64,000 bases of DNA from Bog-1198 sp963727045 (GTDB lineage: Bacteria > Pseudomonadota > Gammaproteobacteria > Steroidobacterales > Steroidobacteraceae). Under the pieces are notes generated by a model. The model made no database searches. It was not told where the DNA came from and saw nothing but the letters and a program-made list of their open reading frames with translations. Below are positions 16,365-24,498 of this stretch, in pieces. The DNA lies in NCBI GenBank assembly GCA_963727045.1, contig CAVSES010000001.1, positions 806,001-870,000 on the forward strand. The letters are read 5' to 3'. Both the position numbers and the translations under genes were made by a program. The stretch's first letter is position 1, and each line of letters opens with the position of its first letter.

Positions 16365-17260
16365 CTCAGCTCGAGCTTTTCGCGCGCCTGCGCCGGCGTA
16401 AGCACCCGCGCGCCCATGGCTTCGATGATGGTGCGCGCCTTCTCCACCAACTGAGCATTGCTCGCGTAGACGCCCTTGCTCAGGTACAGGTTGTCCTCCA
16501 GTCCGACGCGCACGTTGCCGCCGAGGAGCACGGCCTGCGCCGCCCACGGCATCTGCATGCGGCTGATCGCGAAGGTGCCCCAGTTGCACTTCTCGGGCAG
16601 AGAATTGACCATGGCGAGCAGATGTCCCACGTCGGCCGGTACGCCGTACGGGATTCCCATGCACAATTGAATGAGGGAGGGGGCGGCGAGCAGTCCCTCC
16701 TTGATCATTTGTTTGACGAACCAGAGATTTCCGGTGTCGAAAACCTCCAGCTCCGGCTTGACGCCGAGGTCTTTGCAGATGGCCGCGCCCTGGCGCAGGT
16801 AGTTGGGTGTCGACACGTAGGCGCGATTGCCGTCGCCGAAGTTCAGGGTGCCGCAGTCCAGGGTCGCGATGTCGGGCCGGTACAGCCCTTCGTGGCAAAG
16901 ATCGATGACATGGCGCATGCGGTCTTCCTGGGTCACGAAATCGCTGCCGGGGGCGGGCGTGTCCTTGAGGCCGTGGTCGCCCACGACGATGTAGCCGCCC
17001 ATTCCGCACGTGAGATTCACGATCACATCGACCTTGCTCTCGCGAATGCGCTGCACAACCTCGCGGTAATGCCTCGTTTCCATGCTGAACGCGCCGGTTT
17101 CAGGATCGCGCACGTGTATGTGCACGATTGCCGCGCCCGCCTCGGCCGCCGCAATCGCCGTGGCCGCGATCTCGGCCGGGGTGATGGCGCAATGCGGGCT
17201 CTTGGTGACCTTGGTGTCGTCTCCCGTGACGGCGCAGGAAATGATTACATCATGATTCAT
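16361..17260 (-). CDS. BKACE-family 3-dehydrocarnitine cleavage enzyme
   Basis: 299 residues of the beta-keto acid cleavage enzyme family (DUF849). Typical segments are CAVTGDDTKVTKSPHCAITP, AAIVHIHVRDPETG (zinc-binding HIH), DIATLDCGTLNFG and a C-terminal WGTFAISRMQMPWAAQ. Family enzymes swap a keto acid with acetyl-CoA; for dehydrocarnitine the products are betainyl-CoA and acetoacetate. The carnitine dehydrogenase and thioesterases support this assignment. It is the first gene of the minus-strand operon BKACE, thioesterase, CoA ligase, caiD, and has GGGGAC before its ATG. Confidence 0.87.
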   Translation of the reverse strand: MNHDVIISCAVTGDDTKVTKSPHCAITPAEIAATAIAAAEAGAAIVHIHVRDPETGAFSMETRHYREVVQRIRESKVDVIVNLTCGMGGYIVVGDHGLKDTPAPGSDFVTQEDRMRHVIDLCHEGLYRPDIATLDCGTLNFGDGNRAYVSTPNYLRQGAAICKDLGVKPELEVFDTGNLWFVKQMIKEGLLAAPSLIQLCMGIPYGVPADVGHLLAMVNSLPEKCNWGTFAISRMQMPWAAQAVLLGGNVRVGLEDNLYLSKGVYASNAQLVEKARTIIEAMGARVLTPAQAREKLELS

Positions 17261-17300
17261 GGAAGTCCCCGGGGCCAGAGAAATGGCGGCAGCTCGATTT

Positions 17301-17319
17301 TATTATCGTCATGATAATA
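17301..17319. promoter_or_regulatory. 19-bp palindrome upstream of BKACE operon
   Basis: TATTATCGTCATGATAATA has perfect seven-base arms (TATTATC / GATAATA) around GTCAT. It lies 41-59 bases upstream of the BKACE start, in an AT-rich patch inside otherwise GC-rich DNA, and it overlaps TATTAT/GATAAT sequences that could serve as the -10 region. This is the form of a dimeric repressor operator. The regulator is unknown; the frameshifted TetR gene at 9812 and the BetI half of the fusion are candidates. Confidence 0.55.
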
Positions 17320-17388
17320 TTTAAAGGGAGCGCCGGCAACTGGGAACCATCCGGCAACCGGCGCGCCCCGCAGCCGCGAGCCGCCGCA

Positions 17389-18606
17389 TCAGGCGGCGGT
17401 GCCCCCCGCATGCCGTCCGCCGGCCAGAGCCTTGATGATCTCGGTCTCGCCGCAGACTCCGAGAACCTTGCCATCTCCGACCAGCAACACCGGATGCCCG
17501 GTCCTTTGGCGCAGGTGGATGATCGATTGCAAGGACATGGATGCCGGCGCAAGAGCGACTCCTGGGGCCACCCGGGTGAGATCCGTGTCCTCCTGAACAG
17601 CATGAAGCGCCTGCGCGATGCCGTCGATCTCAAGTCCCAGGGCTTCATCCGATGAATTCAGCGACAGCCGGTAGCGCCGGCCGCCGTCCAGCCAGATGCC
17701 GCCGCCGTCGCCCGCCATCGATGCGCGGCGCTGCATGATCATGCTGCCGGTCAAGACGGTCAGCGGATTCATATGACGCACGAATTCCGCCACGTATTCA
17801 TCGGCAGGGGCCAATACGATGTCCTCGGCGGTTCCCGTCTGGATGATGCGTCCATTCTGCAGGATGGAAATCCGGTCTCCCAGCCGCAGCGCTTCGTCCA
17901 GGTCGTGGCTGACGAACAAGATGGTCTTCTTGACGCGGGCCTGCAGCGCCAGAAGTTCGTCCTGCAGCTTGCCGCGGATCAGCGGGTCGAGCGCCGAGAA
18001 CGGCTCATCCATCAGCAGAATGTCCGCATCGGTGGCGAAGGCCCGCGCGAGACCCACGCGCTGCTGCATGCCGCCCGACAGCTCGCTTACGTGGCGCTCG
18101 GCCCACTGCGACAGGCCCACCAATTCCAATTTCTCATCGACGATGGTCTTGCGTTGAGCCGCTCCTTCGCCGCGCAGTTCCAATCCGAAGCCGACATTTT
18201 CCCGCACCGTGCGCCACGGAAGCAGACCGAACTGCTGAAACACCATTGCGACGCGCTCCCGGCGCAGCCGGCGCAGCTGCAGGGTGTCGCAGGTTGCGAC
18301 ATCGATGGCGGAGTCCCCGTCGCGCACCAGCACGTGGCCGCGGGTGACCGGATTCAACCCGTTTGCCGCGCGCAGCAGAGTCGATTTGCCGGAGCCCGAA
18401 AGTCCCATGAGCACTGATATTTCGCCGCGAGCGATGCTCAAATTCGCGCCGGCCACGCCGACGATGACGCCGTACTTGTTCTGGATGTCGCTCCGGGTGC
18501 CGCCGCCGTCGAGAGCGGCGAGCGCCTCGCGCATGTCCTTGCGTCCATCCCGCCCGCGTTGTGCGAACAGAATGTCGACGTCCTTGAATTCCACCGCCGA
18601 GTTCAT
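17389..18606 (-). CDS. choV: Choline/glycine betaine ABC transporter ATPase
   Basis: 405 residues from ATG 18606, which overlaps the stop of the upstream permease gene (ATGA). It has Walker A GLSGSGKSTLL (Lys near 74), FQQFGLLPWRTVREN, signature SELSGGMQQRVGLARA, Walker B ILLMDEPFSALDPL and LFVSHDLDEALRLGD. These are typical of ProV/ChoV/OpuAA. The C-terminal 70 residues (VLLVGDGKVLGVCGETEIIKAL) look like the CBS-type osmosensing region of that group, shortened. It powers the fused binding-protein/permease encoded just upstream. Confidence 0.88.
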   Translation of the reverse strand: MNSAVEFKDVDILFAQRGRDGRKDMREALAALDGGGTRSDIQNKYGVIVGVAGANLSIARGEISVLMGLSGSGKSTLLRAANGLNPVTRGHVLVRDGDSAIDVATCDTLQLRRLRRERVAMVFQQFGLLPWRTVRENVGFGLELRGEGAAQRKTIVDEKLELVGLSQWAERHVSELSGGMQQRVGLARAFATDADILLMDEPFSALDPLIRGKLQDELLALQARVKKTILFVSHDLDEALRLGDRISILQNGRIIQTGTAEDIVLAPADEYVAEFVRHMNPLTVLTGSMIMQRRASMAGDGGGIWLDGGRRYRLSLNSSDEALGLEIDGIAQALHAVQEDTDLTRVAPGVALAPASMSLQSIIHLRQRTGHPVLLVGDGKVLGVCGETEIIKALAGGRHAGGTAA

Positions 18607-20609
18607 CGCGACGCCCCGCGTTCCTTGGGCCGGCTGATCCGGTCGAGGATGATGGCCAACAGCACGATGGTGAAACCGGCTTCGAAGCCCATGCCGACCT
18701 GCACGGAGTTGAGCGCGCGCACCACCGGAACGCCGAGCCCGCCGGCGCCGACCAAGGCGGCTATCACCACCATCGAAAGGCTCAACATGATGCATTGGGT
18801 GACACCCGCAACGATGGTGGAGGCGGCGCTCGGAAGCTCCACCTTCCACAAGAGCTGCATGGGCGTGGCGCCGAATGCCTCGCCGGCCTCGATCAACGGC
18901 TTCGGCACCGAGGAAATGCCCAAATGCGTGAGGCGGATCGGAGCGGGGAGGGCAAAGATCACGGTCGAAATCAATCCCGGCACCACACCGAGGCCGAACA
19001 ACACCAGAGTCGGTATCAGGTACACGAAGGTCGGCAGGGTCTGCATCAGATCGAGCACCGGCCGCAAAGCCGCGAACAGACGCGGTCGATGAGCGGCGGC
19101 TATTCCCAACGGCACGCCGATGGCGGTCGACGCCAAGGTGGCCACCATGACGAGCGACAATGTCTCGAGAGTCGCGAGCCAATAGCCTTGGTTGAGGATG
19201 AAAAGCATGGCCAGGGCAACGAAGCAGGCAAGCGGCAGCGAACGGCGAAGGAGCCACGCCAGAATGGCGACCGCCACGATCAACGCGGGCGCGGGCACGA
19301 TGCGCAGCAGCGCGGTTACGCCATCGACCATTCCGCGAATCACGATGGATATGCCGTTGAACAGGAACGTGCCGTGCGTCTTGATGTAGTCGATCGCCAC
19401 AGCCATCCCGTCGCCGACAGGAATCTTGTGGCTGACGATCCACTGTTCGAACCCGCCGGGCCGCGGCGGCGGCGCCGCATGCGCCAACGCAGTGGCCGCC
19501 GGCCGGCCGTCAAACGTGAGGACTCCGTCGAGCCACGCATTCGTGGACGTGGGGTTTGCCTTCAGCCATTCCGTCGCCGCGACATCGGGCGCTTCGTGGC
19601 GGTCCAGAATGGCGGCCATCATTTCGCTCTCGCCGCGCAGCGTGAATTTAAGATTGTCGAGCAGCCGCCCCATGTTGGGGCACTCGGCGCTGTAGCCTTT
19701 TCGGGTCACGGTATAAATGGTCGCGCCGCCGAAATTCGGGCCGAAAACCTCGTCGCCGCCGCTCAAGTATTTGAGGTCGAAGCGCATGTTCATGGGATGG
19801 GGTTCCCATGCGAGGAAGACGATGGGCTTCTTCTCGCGATAGGCGCGCTCCACCTGCGCCAGCATGCCCTGCTCGCTGGATTCGACCAGCTTGAAGCCCC
19901 CCAATCCGAATTGGTTCTGCTTGAGCATTTCCAGCACGTGCCGGTTGCCGTCGTTGCCAGGCTCGATTCCGTAGATCGAATCGTTGAGCTCGGCGGCAAA
20001 ATGCTGAATGTCCGCAAAGTCCTTGAGGCCCGCCGCGTAGGCGTAGGCTGGAACCGCGAGCGTGTATTTGGCGCCGGTCAAATTCGGGCCGACGACGACG
20101 ACCGATCCGTCCTCGACGTAGCGCCCGCGGTCGGCTTCTTGGGCCGGCATCCAATTGCCCAGAAATACGTCGATGTCGTTGTTTTGAATGGAGGCGAAGG
20201 TCACGGGAACGGAGAGCACGGTGACGGTCGGGGAGTACCCGATCGAGCGAAGCAGTTGGGTCACCAGGGCGGTGGTGGCGGTCACATCGGTCCAGCCGAC
20301 GTCGGAGAATCGCACCGTTTGGCAGCTGACCCGATCGCGCGTGCCGCGAACCGGCGCCGGTGAGTTTGCGGGGGAGGCAACATTGGCCTCCGGGGCTGAC
20401 GCACCGGCAGCCCATGCCGGCGCCGGCATTGCCAAGACGATCAGGAGGACGTAGCTTGAACACATCGCCAAGAGCGCCCACGATGCCCTTGCACTGTAAT
20501 GCTCGAGTGAGTTCGAGGGCTTGACCCGACCACGTTTCGGGCGGCATGATTGAAGCAACGGCCCCAGCTTTGAACAGGCGTTTAACGAGTTCTGGTTAGC
20601 GCTCACCAT
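18603..20609 (-). CDS. Fused choline/betaine-binding protein and ABC permease
   Basis: 668 residues. After a long N-terminal stretch comes a hydrophobic export segment (ALLAMCSSYVLLIVLAMPAP). Residues about 90-345 are a ChoX/ProX-like binding domain: RFSDVGWTDVTATTALV, DVFLGNWMPAQ, YTLAVPAYAYAAG and VFLAWEPHPMN supply the Trp/Tyr residues and Asp expected of a quaternary-ammonium cage. Residues about 375-665 are a ProW/ChoW-type permease with several membrane helices and the coupling motif GEAFGATPMQLLWKVELP. The binding domain precedes the permease, opposite to lactococcal OpuABC. ATG 20609 has AGGGA close upstream; GTG 20606 and ATG 20465 are alternatives. Confidence 0.85.
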   Translation of the reverse strand: MVSANQNSLNACSKLGPLLQSCRPKRGRVKPSNSLEHYSARASWALLAMCSSYVLLIVLAMPAPAWAAGASAPEANVASPANSPAPVRGTRDRVSCQTVRFSDVGWTDVTATTALVTQLLRSIGYSPTVTVLSVPVTFASIQNNDIDVFLGNWMPAQEADRGRYVEDGSVVVVGPNLTGAKYTLAVPAYAYAAGLKDFADIQHFAAELNDSIYGIEPGNDGNRHVLEMLKQNQFGLGGFKLVESSEQGMLAQVERAYREKKPIVFLAWEPHPMNMRFDLKYLSGGDEVFGPNFGGATIYTVTRKGYSAECPNMGRLLDNLKFTLRGESEMMAAILDRHEAPDVAATEWLKANPTSTNAWLDGVLTFDGRPAATALAHAAPPPRPGGFEQWIVSHKIPVGDGMAVAIDYIKTHGTFLFNGISIVIRGMVDGVTALLRIVPAPALIVAVAILAWLLRRSLPLACFVALAMLFILNQGYWLATLETLSLVMVATLASTAIGVPLGIAAAHRPRLFAALRPVLDLMQTLPTFVYLIPTLVLFGLGVVPGLISTVIFALPAPIRLTHLGISSVPKPLIEAGEAFGATPMQLLWKVELPSAASTIVAGVTQCIMLSLSMVVIAALVGAGGLGVPVVRALNSVQVGMGFEAGFTIVLLAIILDRISRPKERGASR

Positions 20610-20716
20610 GCTTCCCTAATAGATTGAAAATAAAGTATAAATTCTATTATTTAGTATCTTAGGCACAACTTCGAGCGGACGTCCACAACCGTGCGCGAGT
20701 TGCGAAGGCTACCAAA
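20610..20716. promoter_or_regulatory. AT-rich divergent promoter region, transporter / betIB
   Basis: The 107 bases between the divergent choline transporter and betIB genes contain the only AT-rich run for several kilobases (20621-20662). On the minus strand TATACT (20639-20634) is a good -10 candidate for the transporter operon. On the plus strand TTGAAA (20624-20629) and TATTAT (20645-20650) could serve betIB, though the 15-base spacing is short. One regulator bound near here could control both import and oxidation of choline. Confidence 0.4.
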
Positions 20717-20733
20717 TTGAATAACCAATCAAT
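20716..20733. promoter_or_regulatory. BetI-box-like inverted repeat over betIB start
   Basis: ATTGAATAACCAATCAAT has five-base inverted arms (ATTGA / TCAAT) with an eight-base spacer. It resembles the enterobacterial BetI operator as I recall it (ATTGAACGTCCAATCAAT). It covers the TTG start codon of the BetI-BetB fusion, a position suited to autorepression. The comparison is from memory and the arms are short, so confidence is moderate at best. Confidence 0.4.
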
Positions 20734-22786
20734 GTTCTCTCCCGAAGATTCCCATCTGCCGATCGAGGACACGCGACGCCGCCAATTGGTGGAAGTCACC
20801 ATCGATAGCCTAGCGGAACTTGGGTACGTGGGCACGACGCTCGCGCAAATTGCTTCCAGGGCGGGCGTCTCGCCCGGCTTGGTGGCGCACTACTTCGGCG
20901 ACAAGGATGGTTTGCTGGATGCCGCATTTCGCTCCCTCGCGCGGCGCGTCGGCAATCAAGTTCGCTCTCGCCTGCGGCAGGTGAGCACACCTCGCGCGCG
21001 CATTCAGGCCGTGATCGATGCGAACCTCGCGCCGGAGGAATTTGAGCGGCGAACGGGCACCGCCTGGCTCGCATTTTGGGGCCAGGTTTTGCGCGTCAAG
21101 TCCCTGGAACGGGTGCAGTCCGTCTATCAGCAACGCACCCTGTCGAACCTGCGCAGCTCCTTGAAGCAACTGATGCCTGCGGACGAAGCGCGGCGGCTCG
21201 CGGCCATGATCGCGGCCATGATCGATGGGGTGTGGCTCCGGGCCGCACTCTCCGGATGGCGTGAAGCCGATAGTGAAAGCGCGCGCGCGTTGCTGACGGA
21301 ATTCGTGGACGGCCGCCTGAAGCAGGCGGCGTCGGAAGCGAACGCGCCGGCGCGCCCGCGCAGTTCCGGCCCGGCCGCGGGAGAGCGGTTTGCTTCCATC
21401 AATCCCGCGACCGGTGAAACCTTGGGTCACGTGACGGCGGCCGGATCGCGCGAGGTCAACGCCGCCGTGCGTGCCGCGCAGAAGGGGCAGGCCGGGTGGG
21501 GCGCGGCGACGGGCGCGGAACGCGCCCGCGTGCTGCGCCGTGCGGCCGACATCTTGAGGTCGCGAAACCAGGAACTTGCGGAACTCGAAACCCGCGATAC
21601 CGGCAAACCGATCCAGGAGACGCGCGTGGTGGATGTCGCATCCGGCGCGGATTGTCTGGAATATTTTGCGGGTCTCGTGCAAAGCCTCAGCGGCGAGCAC
21701 ATCGATCTCGGGTCGCAGGCCTTCGGCTACACCCGGCGCGAACCGCTCGGAGTTGTTGCCGGCATCGGTGCGTGGAACTACCCGCTGCAGATTGCCTGTT
21801 GGAAGGCCGCCCCGGCGCTCGCCTGCGGCAATGCCATGATCTTCAAGCCCGCCGAGCTCACGCCGTTCACCGCCGTCAAGCTCGAGGAGATCCTGCTGGA
21901 GGCGGGCCTGCCGTCAGGTGTGTTTCAAGTGGTGCAAGGATTTGCCGACACCGGCCGCCTGCTGACGCGCCATCCGGACATCCGCAAGGTCTCTCTGACG
22001 GGCGAGGTGGGTACCGGCAAGGCGGTCATGGCCGATGCCGCGCAAACACTCAAGAACGTCACGCTCGAACTGGGCGGCAAGTCCCCGCTGATCATTTTCG
22101 CCGACGCAAAGCTCGACAATGCGGTATCCGGCGCCATGCTGGCGAACTTCTATTCCTCCGGCCAGGTTTGCTCCAACGGCACCCGCGTGTTCGTGCATCG
22201 GTCCATCAAATCTGCATTTCTCGAGCGGCTGATCAAACGCGTGAACGCGATGCGAATCGGGGATCCCATGAATCCCGAAACGCAGGTCGGCGCCTTGATA
22301 TCCGAACAGCACATGCACAAGGTGCTTTCCTATATCGACCGCGGCCGTGCCGAGGGCGCGCGGATCTTGACGGGCGGCGCGCGGGTGACCGCGGCGGGCC
22401 TCGCCAGAGGGTATTTCGTCGCTCCCACCGTATTCGACAATTGCCGGGACGACATGTCGATCGTGCGCGAAGAGATATTCGGCCCGGTCATGTCGGTGCT
22501 GGATTTCGAGGACGAGCAGGAGGTCGTGGAGCGCGCGAACGCCACCGAATTCGGCCTCGCCGCGGGCGTCTTCACCAACGATCTCACGCGTGCGCACCGC
22601 GTGATCGCCCGGCTGCAGGCCGGTACGTGTTGGATCAACCAGTACAACGTCACGCCGATCGAACTTCCCTTCGGCGGCGTGAAACTCTCGGGTCTCGGCC
22701 GCGAGAATGGCCGCGCCGCCATCGAGCACTACACGCAGCTGAAGAGCGTCTACGTCGCGATGGGCGATGTCGAGGCGAATTATTAG
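20717..22786 (+). CDS. BetI-BetB fusion: TetR regulator joined to betaine aldehyde dehydrogenase
   Basis: One uninterrupted frame of 689 residues. Residues 1 to about 205 are a complete BetI: helix-turn-helix TLAQIASRAGVSPGLVAHYF, then TAWLAFWGQVL and the C-terminal MIAAMIDGVWLRAALSGW, which closely follows E. coli BetI. After a 20-residue Ala/Pro-rich linker, residues about 224-689 are an aldehyde dehydrogenase like BetB, with NPATGETLG, VAGIGAWNYPLQIACWK, Glu451 in LELGGK, Cys485 in SSGQVCSNGTR, and EIFGPVMSVLDFEDE. BetB oxidises betaine aldehyde to glycine betaine. The usual first about 14 BetB residues are missing, as expected in a true fusion. Start: TTG 20717 with GAAGG nine bases upstream; ATG 20732 is the alternative. 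Confidence 0.9.
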   Translation: MNNQSMFSPEDSHLPIEDTRRRQLVEVTIDSLAELGYVGTTLAQIASRAGVSPGLVAHYFGDKDGLLDAAFRSLARRVGNQVRSRLRQVSTPRARIQAVIDANLAPEEFERRTGTAWLAFWGQVLRVKSLERVQSVYQQRTLSNLRSSLKQLMPADEARRLAAMIAAMIDGVWLRAALSGWREADSESARALLTEFVDGRLKQAASEANAPARPRSSGPAAGERFASINPATGETLGHVTAAGSREVNAAVRAAQKGQAGWGAATGAERARVLRRAADILRSRNQELAELETRDTGKPIQETRVVDVASGADCLEYFAGLVQSLSGEHIDLGSQAFGYTRREPLGVVAGIGAWNYPLQIACWKAAPALACGNAMIFKPAELTPFTAVKLEEILLEAGLPSGVFQVVQGFADTGRLLTRHPDIRKVSLTGEVGTGKAVMADAAQTLKNVTLELGGKSPLIIFADAKLDNAVSGAMLANFYSSGQVCSNGTRVFVHRSIKSAFLERLIKRVNAMRIGDPMNPETQVGALISEQHMHKVLSYIDRGRAEGARILTGGARVTAAGLARGYFVAPTVFDNCRDDMSIVREEIFGPVMSVLDFEDEQEVVERANATEFGLAAGVFTNDLTRAHRVIARLQAGTCWINQYNVTPIELPFGGVKLSGLGRENGRAAIEHYTQLKSVYVAMGDVEANY

Positions 22787-22836
22787 GCGCTTCGCGCCGG
22801 TTTAAACGGGGTGGGGGCGCCCAGGAGACCAAGGCT

Positions 22837-24498
22837 TTGGCCGACGAGAACTTTGATTACGTCATTGTGGGTGCGGGATCCGCCGGTTGCGTTCTTGCCG
22901 ACCGATTGAGCGCCGACGGACAGGCTCGCGTGCTGCTGCTGGAGTACGGAGGGTCAGATCGCTCGATCTTCATTCAAATGCCCTCCGCGCTGTCCATACC
23001 GATGAACATGGAAAAATACAACTGGTTCTACCACACCGAACCGGAGCCGCAATTGAACGGGCGCCGCATGCACACGCCGCGCGGCAAGGTGTTGGGCGGG
23101 TCCTCGTCGATCAACGGATTGGTGTACATCCGCGGCAACGCGCAGGACTTCGAGGGATGGCACGCGCAAGGCGCGTCGGGGTGGGCGTATCGCGATGTAT
23201 TGCCGTATTTTCGCAGGGCCGAGACCCGCCAGGAGGGCGGCGACGAATATCGCGGCAGCGACGGCAAGCTGCAGACGCGTTACGGCACCCTGACGAATCC
23301 GCTCCATGCAGCATGGCTCGCGGCGGCCCGCGAAGCGGGCTATCCGCACTCCGCCGATGTCAACGGTTTTCAGCAGGAAGGCTTCGGTCGAATGGACATG
23401 ACGGTGGGCGGCGGCCGGCGGTGCAGCGCCGCGGTTGCCTACTTGAGGCCGGCGATGTCGCGTCCCAACCTCAAAGTGCTCACTCACGCACTCGCGACGC
23501 GCATTCTGTTCGAGGGGCGCCGGGCCGTCGGACTGGAATACCTTCGCGGCGGCAATGCGCATCGCGTCCGCGCCGCTCGGGACGTCATCCTGTCGGGCGG
23601 CCCGGTCAATTCACCGCAATTGTTGAAACTCTCGGGCGTCGGTCCGGCGGAGGAGCTGCGCTCCCACGGTGTTCCGGTGGTGCACAATTTGCCGGGCGTC
23701 GGCGAGAACCTGCAGGATCATCTGGAATTCTATTTTCAGGTGGCGTGCAAGGAACCGATCACTTTGTACTCCTCCATCAACCTGTGGAACCGCGCCCTGA
23801 TCGGTGCGCGCTGGATGCTGCGCAAGGACGGCCTGGGGGCGAGCAATCACTTCGAAACATGCGGATTCATCCGCAGCCGGCCCGGCGTGCCGTACCCGGA
23901 TATCCAGTATCACTTTCTGCCCATGGCCGTGGCATACGATGGGTCGACGCTCGCTCAGGAGCACGGCTTTCAGGCGCACGTGGGACCCATGCGGAGCAAG
24001 AGCCGGGGTTGGGTGCGCCTTGCCTCGGCGAATCCCCGCGACAAACCGCGGATCATGTTCAACTATCTGAGCGAACCGGACGATTGGACCGAAATGCGCG
24101 CCTGCGTACGGCTCACGCGCGAGATTTTTGCGCAAGCGGCGTTCGATCGATATCGCGGCCGGGAGATCCAGCCGGGCCCATCGGTTGGAACCGACGCCGA
24201 GATCGATGAGTTCATCCGCGCCAAGGTGGAGAGCGCGTATCACCCATCGTGCTCCTGCAAGATGGGCAGCGCTCAAGATCCATTGGCCGTGGTGGCTCCG
24301 GACACCCGCGTGCACGGGCTCGACGCTCTGCGCGTGGTGGATTCCTCCATCATGCCTTCGGTTACCACGGGCAATCTCAACGCACCCACCATCATGCTTG
24401 CAGAAAAGGCCGCGGACCACATCCTGGGACGCGGTCTGCTGAAGCCCGAGAATGCACCGTATTACGTGGCCCCGAACTGGCGGGCGGCGCAGAGATGA
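22837..24498 (+). CDS. betA: Choline dehydrogenase (GMC flavoprotein)
   Basis: 553 residues. The N-terminal FAD fold reads DYVIVGAGSAGCVLADRLS. GMC signature 1 is PRGKVLGGSSSINGLVYIRG; signature 2 is SGGPVNSPQLLKLSGVGP. The C-terminal active-site segment AYHPSCSCKMGS matches choline dehydrogenases, and VVDSSIMPSVTTGNLNAPT is the closing FAD motif. I chose TTG 22837 because CAGGAG lies 8 bases before it and it places the FAD motif at residue 8. It oxidises choline to betaine aldehyde, which the preceding BetI-BetB fusion completes. Its stop overlaps the ATG of the PQQ dehydrogenase (ATGA). Confidence 0.9.
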   Translation: MADENFDYVIVGAGSAGCVLADRLSADGQARVLLLEYGGSDRSIFIQMPSALSIPMNMEKYNWFYHTEPEPQLNGRRMHTPRGKVLGGSSSINGLVYIRGNAQDFEGWHAQGASGWAYRDVLPYFRRAETRQEGGDEYRGSDGKLQTRYGTLTNPLHAAWLAAAREAGYPHSADVNGFQQEGFGRMDMTVGGGRRCSAAVAYLRPAMSRPNLKVLTHALATRILFEGRRAVGLEYLRGGNAHRVRAARDVILSGGPVNSPQLLKLSGVGPAEELRSHGVPVVHNLPGVGENLQDHLEFYFQVACKEPITLYSSINLWNRALIGARWMLRKDGLGASNHFETCGFIRSRPGVPYPDIQYHFLPMAVAYDGSTLAQEHGFQAHVGPMRSKSRGWVRLASANPRDKPRIMFNYLSEPDDWTEMRACVRLTREIFAQAAFDRYRGREIQPGPSVGTDAEIDEFIRAKVESAYHPSCSCKMGSAQDPLAVVAPDTRVHGLDALRVVDSSIMPSVTTGNLNAPTIMLAEKAADHILGRGLLKPENAPYYVAPNWRAAQR

